64,000 nucleotides of DNA from Solirubrobacteraceae bacterium (GTDB taxonomy: Bacteria > Actinomycetota > Thermoleophilia > Solirubrobacterales > Solirubrobacteraceae): contig JANWIP010000017.1 in assembly GCA_025449845.1 (NCBI GenBank), positions 186,001 to 250,000 on the forward strand, written 5' to 3'. The notes under the pieces are model-generated. The model did not search any database. It saw nothing but the letters and a program-made list of their open reading frames with translations, and was not told the origin of the DNA. The number at the start of each line of letters is the position of its first letter. Positions within the stretch are counted from its first letter, which is position 1. The translations under genes and the position numbers were made by a program. Below, piece by piece: positions 52,602-63,841 of the stretch.

Positions 52602-53978
52602 TCATCTCCACCACGGCCGGCGATGCATCCACCTTCTACGCCATTCGGGATGTCGAGGGCCCATTCCGAGAGCGTCGGCGAACATGCCTCCTATCACAAG
52701 CATCGCCGCGAGAATCATAAGCGCCGTCGACAGCGAGTCGTTCGCTTTAGGAGAGATGTCGGTCCCCAATATATTCCCGATGGAAGAGTCGCCCCCTGCT
52801 GATTTTCCGTGCCGCGGGCTGCTCGCCTCCTTGGTGTAGTGAACGGCCTTCACTCCTCCCAGCGCGCCGCCTGCGGGACCGGAGCCGCGGCTAGATCCGA
52901 AGCCGCTCTGAGCCCCACTGGACCCGCCGGCTGCCGGCTGCTGGGAACTGGCGCCACAGAAGTGCGTACGAGCAGTCTGACGCAGACGACGCAGCGCTCG
53001 TCTCTCCAGATGCGAGAGCCTGCCGGCTGCGATATGCAGATACCCGGCGAGAGCTGAGGGGCTGAGAGCATGGGATACGTGGAGCCCCGTGCTCAACTCC
53101 AGCACCAATCGAAGTCGATTTGGCAAGTCGCTTAAGCAGCTCTGGAGGAGCTTGACGGTGGCTCGCAGCGAGAGCTTGTGTGCGTGCATTGACGCCTGCT
53201 GGTGCCCAGCGGCGGATCCTGCCCCGGAGGGAGATTTGCCGGCTGCTGAGCTGCCAGACGAGCCCCCTGAGCCGTAGACGGAGGACGCCGAGCTCCCACC
53301 GGGGGCTGAAGCGGGCGACTGATCGCTGTTTGGAACGGCGCCATTAGAGCTTGCGCCCCGTGAATGCGATGAGGTCGAGGGTGCTCCAGAGACTGCTCCC
53401 GCGGGCGAGCGCGACGGGTCGGGTGCTCTGCTCGGACCTGGTCGCGTCGGCGGAGTGCTGACCGTCACCGGTGGTTTGGCAGGGGGTGTCGGAGTCGTCA
53501 CGGGCACCGGGGAGACCGATGGCGTCGAGACCGGGGAGTGCGGCGCCGTGGGCGTCGAAACGGGAGGGGGAGGAACCGAAGGTGTGGAGACGGGAGAGGG
53601 GGGGACAGAAGGCACTTTTACCGGCACAGGCGGAACTGAGGGCTGCTTGACTGGAGTTGACGGAAGAGACGGCGTGGTGACCGCGATCGATGGCCTCAGA
53701 GCGCTCGCTGCAGCTATCACCTTCGCGGCTGGCCGTAAGGCGCTCGGCGGCGAGAATGCCGGCGACGCAGATACCAATTTGCCCCACGGTCCAGCTTCCC
53801 ACGTCTGAGTTGGTACAGCCATAAGAAAGCTCAGCACCAGTACCGAGATCAGTCTGCGCGTGGTTCGCCTGGTTGCCCTTTTCTTCCCTGAAGAGATATA
53901 TGTCTTAGAACATTCGTCCATGATGCATTGGCGTGCTCTACCCGTTGGGCGGGCAAAGAATGCATGCAATGTAGACAT
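52602..53978 (-). CDS. Membrane-anchored protein with Pro-rich repeats and a sigma-region-4-like domain
   Basis: 458 aa; an internal ATG at 53921 (MDECSKTY) may be the true start. Order: a basic N-terminus and hydrophobic segment (ISVLVLSFLMAVP, about 44-57); Pro-rich repeats of the type PSVPPxPVxTPSV (about 105-175); Ser/Gly/Ala-rich linker; then a compact helical domain LPNRLRLVLELSTGLHVSH, SPSALAGYLHIAAGRLSHLE, RRALRRLRQTA, closely following region 4 of sigma70 factors (LPxRxRxVLELRxGL, then HTH, then ERxALRxLR), with Cys on each side; a Gly/Ser linker; and a C-terminal membrane helix (ALMILAAMLVIGGMF) with an Arg/Trp tail. Function unknown. No close family recognised. Confidence 0.65.
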   Translation of the reverse strand: MSTLHAFFARPTGRARQCIMDECSKTYISSGKKRATRRTTRRLISVLVLSFLMAVPTQTWEAGPWGKLVSASPAFSPPSALRPAAKVIAAASALRPSIAVTTPSLPSTPVKQPSVPPVPVKVPSVPPSPVSTPSVPPPPVSTPTAPHSPVSTPSVSPVPVTTPTPPAKPPVTVSTPPTRPGPSRAPDPSRSPAGAVSGAPSTSSHSRGASSNGAVPNSDQSPASAPGGSSASSVYGSGGSSGSSAAGKSPSGAGSAAGHQQASMHAHKLSLRATVKLLQSCLSDLPNRLRLVLELSTGLHVSHALSPSALAGYLHIAAGRLSHLERRALRRLRQTARTHFCGASSQQPAAGGSSGAQSGFGSSRGSGPAGGALGGVKAVHYTKEASSPRHGKSAGGDSSIGNILGTDISPKANDSLSTALMILAAMLVIGGMFADALGMGPRHPEWRRRWMHRRPWWR

Positions 53979-54031
53979 GCGTCTGTGTCGCGAGTTCCGC
54001 CTCGCTGGCGCACGCGGCAGGCAGCCCGAAT

Positions 54032-54862
54032 CTACTCAGGGATGGAGATATAACTCTCCGAGTAGCGCTCCTTGCGCTGCTGCTCGCGCTCAGACTCGCT
54101 GAGCATGCGCATGAAGAGGATGGCCAGCGCGAGGCCCATCACGATCGACTGCTCCACGGCCATGATCAGGCCTGCGATCGCCTGATCGTCGTGCGCGGAT
54201 ATGCCCCAGGTGCGGGCGTGGTGGACGTAGTAGGCGTAGAGGGCCGTGGGGGCGAACGCCAAGCCCATGCCCAATGCCCCTACGAACAGCTTGGTTGAGG
54301 CCATGTACACGACAGGACCCATGCCGCCCAGGCGCATACGTGCGCGGATTGGCGACAGCAGGTGCCACCAGTACAGCGAGCCCACGGCCACGAAGCTGAC
54401 GTGCTCCAGGATGTGCACCACGGGGTGGCGCAGGGCCAGATCGTAGGCCGCGGGGATGTGCCAGGTCCAGATCACGGCCACGTACAGCAGCACCGCGAAA
54501 GCGGGGTGCGCCAGGGGGCCGGCGCGGCGCTCCAGGTCTGAGACGCTGCGGGTCACCGGGCGTAGCATCACCTTCGTCAGTCCGAGGATCGCCAGGATCG
54601 GTACCAGGTCGAGCAGCAGCATGTGCTGGACCATGTGCATGAAGAAGAGATCGTCGGCGAGCGCGTCCACGGGGGAGACGAGCGCGAGCAGCGCGATCAG
54701 CAGCGAGCCCGCGAAGCAGCCCAGCCGCCACACGGGGGCGTCCTTGGCGGGGAGGTCGGAGACACGGCGCACCGTCAACCAGCGCCGCAGATAGACACCG
54801 CCCACGAGCGCCACTCCGATCAGCACTCCGGGCTCAAGCGTCCAAACTATGCGAGTAGCCAT
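54032..54862 (-). CDS. CtaG-like cytochrome c oxidase assembly membrane protein
   Basis: 276 aa from ATG 54862 (MATRIVWTLEPG); an ATG at 54895 would add 11. Seven hydrophobic segments with the conserved His residues of the caa3_CtaG family: FFMHMVQHMLLLDLVPIL, VIWTWHIPAAYDLALRHPVVHILEH and YWWHLLSP. The family is needed for copper delivery or assembly of caa3-type oxidases in Bacillus. No oxidase genes are adjacent. Polar C-terminus (SESEREQQRKERY). Confidence 0.88.
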   Translation of the reverse strand: MATRIVWTLEPGVLIGVALVGGVYLRRWLTVRRVSDLPAKDAPVWRLGCFAGSLLIALLALVSPVDALADDLFFMHMVQHMLLLDLVPILAILGLTKVMLRPVTRSVSDLERRAGPLAHPAFAVLLYVAVIWTWHIPAAYDLALRHPVVHILEHVSFVAVGSLYWWHLLSPIRARMRLGGMGPVVYMASTKLFVGALGMGLAFAPTALYAYYVHHARTWGISAHDDQAIAGLIMAVEQSIVMGLALAILFMRMLSESEREQQRKERYSESYISIPE

Positions 54863-54960
54863 CCGTCGATAAGGGTAGACAACAGCCGAGGGCAAGCGTA
54901 GGATCGTTACAGGCCGGATATAGGCCGGCAGGGGAAGTCATGACCACGAAAGGAGTCCTG

Positions 54961-55332
54961 ATGCAGATCGACATCAAGGGCCGCAACGTCCCGGTCAGCG
55001 ACAAATTGAGGCGCCATGCTGAGCGGCGCCTGGGGAAGGTCTCACGCCAGGTATCGCCTCTGGCCCGCTTGGAGCTTGAGATCTCCGCTGAGCGCAACCC
55101 GCGTGTGGCCGACTCGCAGGTGGCTGAGGCCACGCTTTATCTGAAGGGGATCACCTTGCGTGCGCGTGACGCATCGCCCGACATGATGCATTCGCTGAAC
55201 CTCGTGGTTGAGGAGCTCTCAAGGCAGGTTAAGCGCCACCGCGACAAGCGACGCAAGCGGCGCGAGGCGCATGCCGCGGCGGCAGCGAGGACCGCGCCAC
55301 GCTCCTCGCCCGGGCTCTCCGCGATGGGTTGA
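54961..55332 (+). CDS. hpf: Ribosome hibernation promoting factor (short form)
   Basis: 123 aa from ATG 54961, five bases after AGGAG and matching the usual start MQIDIKGRNVPVSDKLR; an ATG at 54940 also has a ribosome-binding site. HPF/YfiA binds the 30S decoding centre in starvation. The S30AE domain covers about residues 1-95 (ending VVEELSRQVKRHRDK). The C-terminal dimerisation domain of long HPF is absent; instead there is an Arg/Ala-rich tail. The gene is immediately upstream of secA, a common arrangement. Confidence 0.92.
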   Translation: MQIDIKGRNVPVSDKLRRHAERRLGKVSRQVSPLARLELEISAERNPRVADSQVAEATLYLKGITLRARDASPDMMHSLNLVVEELSRQVKRHRDKRRKRREAHAAAAARTAPRSSPGLSAMG

Positions 55333-55423
55333 GGCTCGGGGGCGCCCTCGGTTGAGGCCCGGGGGCGCGCACGGCAACACTTTGGCTGCTCTCAGGGTAC
55401 GCCGCAGGCGCTACCCTGGGGGC

Positions 55424-58315
<2,892 letters not shown>

Positions 58316-58319
58316 CACG

Positions 58320-59436
58320 ATGGCTGCAACCGCACCCACAGAATCCACATCGCAGCGCCTCGCTGCGATCCGCGGCCAGTTGAAACTGCTCGCGGACTAT
58401 CTTTGACCCAGCTTCACTGAGCGAGCGCGCAGCCGCGCTCGAAGCGGAGATGGGGCAGGCGGGTTTCTGGGACGATGCCGAGCACGCCGCGAAAGTGTCG
58501 GCAGAGCACGCGTCCGTCTCGCGGGGCCTTGAGACCTTCAGCTCGCTGGAGCGCGACATCGAGGATCTGGAGCCTTTGGTGGAGATGGCCGAGGAGGACG
58601 AGTCGCTTGCCGAGGAGGTGCAGGAGTTGTTGGCCTCCGCCGAGTCCCGTCTGGCGGAGCTGGAGGAGCAGCGGTTGTTCTCCGGGCGCTATGACTCCGG
58701 CGACGCGCTCGTGAGCGTCAACGCCGGCGCGGGCGGCACCGACGCGCAGGATTGGGCGGAGATGGTGCTGCGTATGCTCATGCGCTGGGCCGAGCGGCGC
58801 GGCTTTCAGGTCGAGCTGCTGGAGGTGGGGGCAGGGGAGGAAGCGGGGATTAAGTCGGCCACCTTCAAGGTCTCCGGCGAGAACGCCTATGGGCTGTTTG
58901 GCGCCGAGCGTGGCGTGCACCGGCTGGTGCGCCTCTCCCCGTTTGACTCCGCGCATCGTCGGCAGACGAGCTTTGCCGGCGTCGAGGTGGCCCCCGTGGT
59001 GGCCGACACCGGCGCTGTGGAGATCAACGAGGACGATCTGCAGGTGGACACCTACCGCGCGTCGGGCGCGGGCGGCCAGCACGTCAACAAGACGGACTCC
59101 GCCGTGCGCATCACACACCGTCCCTCGGGCATTGTCGTGCAGTGTCAGAACGAGCGCTCGCAGTCATCCAACCGCGCCACCGCCATGGGCATGCTGCGCG
59201 CCAAGCTGCTGGAGAAGCAGGAGCGCGAACGGGCTGAGGAGATCGCGCGCGAGAAGGGCGAGGCGCAGGACGTCAACTTCGGCTCGCAGATCCGCTCCTA
59301 CGTGCTGCACCCTTACACGATGGTCAAGGACCATCGAACCAATCACGAGATGGGTGACGTGCAGCGGGTGCTCGATGGGGACCTGGACGGGTTCGTCAGG
59401 GCCTACCTGTTGCGCGCCGCGCCGGCGGGTCAGTGA
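58320..59436 (+). CDS. prfB: Peptide chain release factor 2 with programmed +1 frameshift
   Basis: 371 aa after the shift. Frame one runs from ATG 58320 (or 58305, inside secA) through KLLADYL and hits TGA at 58404; a +1 move at CTT-TGA-C continues as DPASLSERAAALEAEMGQAG to 59436. RF2 reads UGA and UAA: the SPF tripeptide is in HRLVRLSPFDSAHR and the catalytic loop in GAGGQHVNKTDSAVR. The split start is therefore autoregulation, not damage: low RF2 favours the shift. nadC overlaps its stop. Confidence 0.95.
58395..58407 (+). promoter_or_regulatory. prfB: RF2 programmed frameshift site
   Basis: The sequence GACTATCTTTGAC ends in the classical UAU-CUU-UGA-C shift site (CTT 58401-58403, TGA 58404-58406). 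The upstream Shine-Dalgarno-like stimulator of E. coli (AGGGGG) is not conserved; only CGCGGAC is present at the matching position. Confidence 0.9.
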
Positions 59437-60272
59437 GCGCTGAGGATCTGACGGCGCTCGTGCGCCGGGCCTTGGCTGAGGATGTGGGGTCCGGCGATGT
59501 CACTACCGAGGCGACGGTCTCGCCGCACGCGCGAGCGCGTGCGCTGATTACGCAGAAGGCGCCGGGGGTGGTGTATGGCTTGGAGGTCGCCGAGCTGGCG
59601 TTCGCTCTGCTCGATCCCGAGGCCCGCAGCGAGCGGCTGGTAGGGGAGGGGGTGTGGCGTGAGGAGGGTGGCCCGGTGCTCGCCATCGAGGGCTCCGCGC
59701 GTGCGCTGCTCACGGCCGAGCGCACGGCGCTCAACTTCCTCGGGCGCCTCTCGGGCGTGGCCACGATGGCGGCGCGCGCGGCGCATGCGGTGCGGGGAAC
59801 CGGGGCCACCGTGCTCGACACGCGCAAGACCACGCCGGGCCTGCGAGCGCTGGAGAAGGCCGCGGTGGCCGCGGGAGGAGCGCGCAATCACCGTGCGGGG
59901 CTTTATGACGCGATCCTCATCAAGGAGAACCACGCCGCGGCGGCGGGGGGGATCGGGAAGGCCGTTGAGCTCGCGCTCGCTCGTGCGCCTGAGCTCGCTG
60001 CCACGTTTGAGGTCGAGGTGCGTGATCCGCGCGAGATCGAGCAGGCGCTGGCCGCCGGGGCACCGCGCCTACTGCTCGACAACATGAGTCTCGGCGAGCT
60101 GCGCGAGGCTGTCGCGCGGGTGGATGGACGAGCGCTGCTTGAGGCCAGCGGCGGGGTCACGATCGAGACGCTGCGCGAATGCGCGCAAACGGGAGTCGAC
60201 TTCATCTCGCTCGGCGCGCTCACGCACTCCGCGCCGGCGCTCGACTTGTCGCTGATCCTGCAGGCGCTCTGA
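59433..60272 (+). CDS. nadC: Nicotinate-nucleotide diphosphorylase (carboxylating)
   Basis: 279 aa, GTG start overlapping the prfB stop (GTGA). Converts quinolinate and PRPP to nicotinate mononucleotide in de novo NAD synthesis. Type II PRTase features: EDVGSGDVTTEA, ALLTAERTALNFLGRLSGVAT, the conserved LDTRKTTPGLRALEKAAV, NHRAGLYDAILIKENH, LLDNMS and ASGGVTIETL. nadA, supplying quinolinate, is 0.9 kb downstream beyond a TetR gene on the other strand. nadB is not present. Confidence 0.96.
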   Translation: MSAEDLTALVRRALAEDVGSGDVTTEATVSPHARARALITQKAPGVVYGLEVAELAFALLDPEARSERLVGEGVWREEGGPVLAIEGSARALLTAERTALNFLGRLSGVATMAARAAHAVRGTGATVLDTRKTTPGLRALEKAAVAAGGARNHRAGLYDAILIKENHAAAAGGIGKAVELALARAPELAATFEVEVRDPREIEQALAAGAPRLLLDNMSLGELREAVARVDGRALLEASGGVTIETLRECAQTGVDFISLGALTHSAPALDLSLILQAL

Positions 60273-60340
60273 ACGCTGCTCGCGAGGCGCCCTGAACGCT
60301 GCCCGCAGGACCCTTTGAAGGCGACCCCGCGCTCTGAGCG

Positions 60341-61036
60341 CTACCCCTGGGCGCTACGTTGGGCGACGAACGCCGCGGCCTCTTCGGCACCGAGGAACGG
60401 AGTGAGGATTCTGCGCGCCATCTCCGGCAGAAGCACATGGACACCCTCGGCGCCCTCACGCACGATGTGCTCGTGCAGCAGTCCAAAGATCGCGTTGGCG
60501 ACAGTTTCATCGACCAGTCGTCTGGAGGGGGCCTTCTCGGGGACCAGCTTGTAGCCGGGCTCCAGAAAGATCGCGAAGGCGTCCATCAGCGACTGCAAGA
60601 GTTCCAGCGCCGCCTCGCCGGCGACGAGCATCTCCACGAACGCCAGGCGCGTGAAGGCTGGCTCGTCGGCCATCCACTCAAGGACCGCCCCGGTTGTGTT
60701 CCAGATCGCCTCGGGCCATGTCGAGGCCGCGTTGAAGGTCTCGCGGAGTTCCAGCATCACCTGGTCGACGCCGGTTTCCAGCGCGGACATCGCGGCTTCC
60801 TGCTTGTTCTTGAAGTGCTCGTAGAACGCCTGCTCGGAGATCTCTCCCTCGGCGCAGATGTCCTTGACGGTCGTCTCGGCATAACCATGCGCGGCGATTG
60901 CTCGCGCCGTCGCCGACTGGATGCGCTCGTGCGGGTTGCGTGCCATGAAGCCGCGCTGGCGAGGATCGGGATTCCGTGACCGACGCCCTGACGACTCCGC
61001 CTCGTGAGAGCCGTTGGTGGGAGCGGAGCGTGACAT
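60341..61036 (-). CDS. TetR/AcrR family transcriptional regulator
   Basis: 231 aa from ATG 61036; an internal ATG at 60946 (MARNPHERIQ) gives a 201-aa protein with a more typical short N-terminus. HTH: ERIQSATARAIAAHGYAETT then VKDICAEGEISEQAFYEHFKNKQE. The C-terminal ligand domain (LEWMADEPAFTRLAFVEMLVAG) is of the common AcrR-like type with an unknown inducer. It separates nadC from nadA; the divergent gap carries a palindrome that it may bind. Confidence 0.88.
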   Translation of the reverse strand: MSRSAPTNGSHEAESSGRRSRNPDPRQRGFMARNPHERIQSATARAIAAHGYAETTVKDICAEGEISEQAFYEHFKNKQEAAMSALETGVDQVMLELRETFNAASTWPEAIWNTTGAVLEWMADEPAFTRLAFVEMLVAGEAALELLQSLMDAFAIFLEPGYKLVPEKAPSRRLVDETVANAIFGLLHEHIVREGAEGVHVLLPEMARRILTPFLGAEEAAAFVAQRSAQG

Positions 61037-61081
61037 CTAGGCACTTGACGATAGCGGATCATCAAGCGTCAAGGAATGTCA
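61031..61081. promoter_or_regulatory. Nested inverted repeats between tetR and nadA
   Basis: CTTGACG (61044-61050) with CGTCAAG (61067-61073), and outer TGACAT (61031-61036) with ATGTCA (61076-61081); the two centres differ by about 2.5 bp. A likely operator for the divergent TetR gene and perhaps nadA. The remaining 57 nt to nadA show nothing clear. Confidence 0.5.
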
Positions 61082-61137
61082 GGCCCCCTGGGACTGAGGG
61101 GCTCCTTTGGCCGCCAGGACGCCGCTATCCTGATGTC

Positions 61138-62172
61138 ATGGAGTTGCCCATGGCTCCCACCCAGACCGCCCCCGTGCCGCTCTCGCCAGAAGAGATCGAG
61201 GCGATGAAGGGGCAGGTGCGCGCGCTGGCCAAGGAGCGCGGCGCGGTGATCTTGGCGCACAACTACCAGGTGCCCGAGGTGCAGGATGTGGCCGACTACG
61301 TAGGCGATTCTCTGGGCCTCTCGCGCAAGGCAGCCGCGGCGGAGGGAGACGTGATCGCGTTCTGCGGGGTGCACTTCATGGCGGAGACCGCCTCGATTCT
61401 GTGCCCGCAGAAGACGGTGCTGATCCCCGATCTGGATGCGGGATGCTCGCTGGCGGCGTCGATCGACGCCGAGCAGTTGGCCGACTGGCGAGCGACCTAT
61501 CCCAAGGGGGTGGTGGTGATGTACGTAAACACCACCGCCGAGGTGAAGGCGCTGACCGACTACTGCTGCACCTCCGCCAATGCGGTCGATGTGGTGCGCC
61601 ACATCTACGAGACCCACGGCGAGGACACGGAGATCCTGTTCGGCCCCGACATGTGGCTGGGGGCCTATGTGGAGAAGGAGCTCGGACGCCGCATGCACGT
61701 TTGGGATGGTGAGTGCCACGTGCATGCCGGCATCCGCCCGACCGACATCGAAGCCACGCGTGCGGCGCACCCCGGCGCCGACTTCCTGATTCACCCCGAG
61801 TGTGGCTGCACGACCAGCGTGATGGAGTACGTCTCAAGCGGCGATATCTCAGCCGAGGGAGTGCACATGCTCTCCACCGGGGGGATGCTGAAGTACGCCG
61901 AGGAGATCGAGGGCAGGGCAGAGGCGCGGCCGGGTGAGCGACGGGAGGCGGTTGTGGCGACCGAGGTGGGGATGCTCTATCCCCTTGAAATGGCAGCCCC
62001 GGACGTCGATTTCATCCCCGCCAACGCCGAGGCCAGCTGTCAGTACATGAAGATGATCACGCTGCCCAAGCTGCGTGATGCTTTACGCGACCTGAAGTTT
62101 GAGGTGCGCGTGCCGCCGGAGATCGCCGAGCGCGCCCGCGTCCCGATCGACCGTATGGTCGCTATCGGCTAG
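61138..62172 (+). CDS. nadA: Quinolinate synthase
   Basis: 344 aa from ATG 61138. 4Fe-4S enzyme condensing iminoaspartate with dihydroxyacetone phosphate to quinolinate. Three pseudo-repeated domains each give a cluster Cys: DLDAGCSLA, DYCCTSANAVDV and HPECGCTTSV. Other signatures: ILAHNYQVPEVQDVADYVGD and FCGVHFMAETA. A short insert (EGRAEARPGERREAV) lies in the third domain. With nadC it gives the last two steps before NaMN; the aspartate-oxidising enzyme must be elsewhere. Confidence 0.96.
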   Translation: MELPMAPTQTAPVPLSPEEIEAMKGQVRALAKERGAVILAHNYQVPEVQDVADYVGDSLGLSRKAAAAEGDVIAFCGVHFMAETASILCPQKTVLIPDLDAGCSLAASIDAEQLADWRATYPKGVVVMYVNTTAEVKALTDYCCTSANAVDVVRHIYETHGEDTEILFGPDMWLGAYVEKELGRRMHVWDGECHVHAGIRPTDIEATRAAHPGADFLIHPECGCTTSVMEYVSSGDISAEGVHMLSTGGMLKYAEEIEGRAEARPGERREAVVATEVGMLYPLEMAAPDVDFIPANAEASCQYMKMITLPKLRDALRDLKFEVRVPPEIAERARVPIDRMVAIG

Positions 62173-62187
62173 AGCGCCAGCTGGTGC

Positions 62188-63438
62188 TTAGAACTCGTCG
62201 GCGGTGTGAGGGCCGACACAGGCGATAGCGAGATTGTCGGCCACTCCCGCGGCCACCTCTCGCACCTCCTCGAAGGTGACCGCGTCGAGCGCGGCGATGG
62301 CGGCGTCGGGGTCGATCTTCTCGTCGAAGACGATCGAGCGAGTGGCCGCGTGGCGCGCGACGGCCCCGGTGTTCTCGAACGCCAACACCACGCGCCCGGC
62401 GGCGTAGGCGCGGGCGCGCTCCACCTCCTCCGGCGTGGGGCCATCGTCGCGTAGCTCATCGACGATCTCACGCATGCGTGTGTATGCCTCGATGCACTTG
62501 GCCGACTCAAGCCCTGAGCCCAACTGCAGGATCGGCACGTCGGCGAAAGCGTGGTCGATGGCGTATACCGAGTAGCACAGACCCCGTTTCTCGCGGATCT
62601 CATCGAACAGCCTTGAACCCATAGAGCCGCCAAGCAGGGTTGAGTAGATGGAGAGGGCCGCGCGTTGCTTGAAGTCTGTCACGCCGATGTCCGGACGGTA
62701 GATCATCCGCAGGTGGGACTGATTGGTGTCCCGCTCCTGCACCAACGTCTCGGGCGCGAACTCGGGGGCGGGCACGTACGGCTCGGGCGCGGGCAGCGTG
62801 GGGAAGCGCGCAAACAGCTCGTGCAGCTCCGCTTCAGCCGGCAGGTGGTCGAGGTTGCCGGTCAGAAAAGCGCCGCCCCGCGCCCCCGCCCAGCGGCGTT
62901 CGCGGAAGGCCACGATCGCCTCACGCGAGAAGCTGCGCAGATTTTCCTCAGGCCCCAGCACGGTTCTGCCAAGCGGGTGCTCGCCGAAGGCCGCCTTGTC
63001 GATCAGATACTCGGCGATCGTCGATGGCTGGTCATAGGCGCGATTGATCTCCTGGATCACCACGCCGCGCTCGCGGTCGAGCTCCTCGGCGTCCAGTTTG
63101 GGGCGCGCCACGAAGTCCGAGAGCAGGTCGATCGCCTTGGGCGCCGACTCTGCACGGACCGTGATGTGGAAGGCGACCAGATCGTGGCTCGTGTAGGCGT
63201 TCAGCACGCCGCCCATGCGCTCGGCGGTCTCGTTGACGTCGCGGTAGGTGGGGTACTTCACGCCGCCCTTGAACACCAGGTGCTCGAGGAAGTGGGCCAT
63301 CCCGTTCTCCTCGGGGCGCTCGGTGCGGGCGCCCGCGTCGAAGGCCACCAGCACCGTCAACGCGCGCGTGCCGGGGATCCCGATGCGGTGCACGGGAAGT
63401 TCGTTGGCGGGCACAACTGTGCTTGAGACCTCGGCCAC
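62188..63438 (-). CDS. M16 family zinc metallopeptidase
   Basis: 416 aa. Inverzincin: the inverted zinc motif HFLEH is at H49-E52-H53 with the third ligand Glu about 76 residues on, near DRERGVVIQEI (E130). The RxxY-type C-terminal domain is present (SRLFDEIREKRGLCYSVYA). The family includes mitochondrial processing peptidase and PqqF-like peptidases; actinobacterial members are often next to pnp, which is not seen here. Cytosolic, no signal peptide. The upstream region is shared with the divergent XRE operon. Confidence 0.92.
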   Translation of the reverse strand: MAEVSSTVVPANELPVHRIGIPGTRALTVLVAFDAGARTERPEENGMAHFLEHLVFKGGVKYPTYRDVNETAERMGGVLNAYTSHDLVAFHITVRAESAPKAIDLLSDFVARPKLDAEELDRERGVVIQEINRAYDQPSTIAEYLIDKAAFGEHPLGRTVLGPEENLRSFSREAIVAFRERRWAGARGGAFLTGNLDHLPAEAELHELFARFPTLPAPEPYVPAPEFAPETLVQERDTNQSHLRMIYRPDIGVTDFKQRAALSIYSTLLGGSMGSRLFDEIREKRGLCYSVYAIDHAFADVPILQLGSGLESAKCIEAYTRMREIVDELRDDGPTPEEVERARAYAAGRVVLAFENTGAVARHAATRSIVFDEKIDPDAAIAALDAVTFEEVREVAAGVADNLAIACVGPHTADEF

Positions 63439-63441
63439 GTG

Positions 63442-63503
63442 GTTAGCGTATCAGCTAACAGCTCTTCCCCAAAGGAGCTAGAAGTGTTAGCTTATGCGCT
63501 AAC
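63442..63503. promoter_or_regulatory. Twin GTTAGC-N6-GCTAAC operators
   Basis: Two perfect palindromes, GTTAGC/GCTAAC with 6-bp spacers, at 63442-63459 and 63486-63503. The centres are 44 bp apart, about four helical turns, so bound dimers would lie on one face of the DNA. They occupy the gap between the M16 gene and the XRE gene. Confidence 0.8.
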
Positions 63504-63511
63504 ATAGGCGT

Positions 63512-63841
63512 ATGTTCGACTCTCGTCAACTGGCTGGAGAGCTGATCCGACGGGCGCGTCAGGAGGGCGGTCTCAGCCAGGCTGAGCTTGCCCGCCGGGC
63601 GGGTATGCCCCGTTCGGTTCTCAACGCCTATGAGCATCACCATCGCCAGCCAGGGGTGGATGCGTTGGCTCGCATTGCCCAGGCGGTAGGCATGGAGGTA
63701 CGGTTGGAGCCGCCCTTGGATCGCGTTGATCCTGCGCGCGCCGGGCGAATCCTCGTGCAGGTTCTAGATCTCGCCGAGGCACTCCCGAATCGCCAGCGTG
63801 GGCGCCTGGCCTATCCGTCATTGAAGGCGCTTGGGTCATGA
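63512..63841 (+). CDS. XRE-type helix-turn-helix protein (probable antitoxin)
   Basis: 109 aa. An HTH_3 domain fills residues about 7-62: LIRRARQEGGLSQAELARRA then GMPRSVLNAYEHHHRQPGVD and LARIAQAVGM. The C-terminal half is short and charged. It overlaps the next gene by four bases (ATGA), and twin palindromes lie just upstream, the typical layout of an autorepressing antitoxin followed by its partner. The partner begins with a nucleotidyltransferase fold, so a MNT/AbiEii-like pair is likely. Confidence 0.82.
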   Translation: MFDSRQLAGELIRRARQEGGLSQAELARRAGMPRSVLNAYEHHHRQPGVDALARIAQAVGMEVRLEPPLDRVDPARAGRILVQVLDLAEALPNRQRGRLAYPSLKALGS

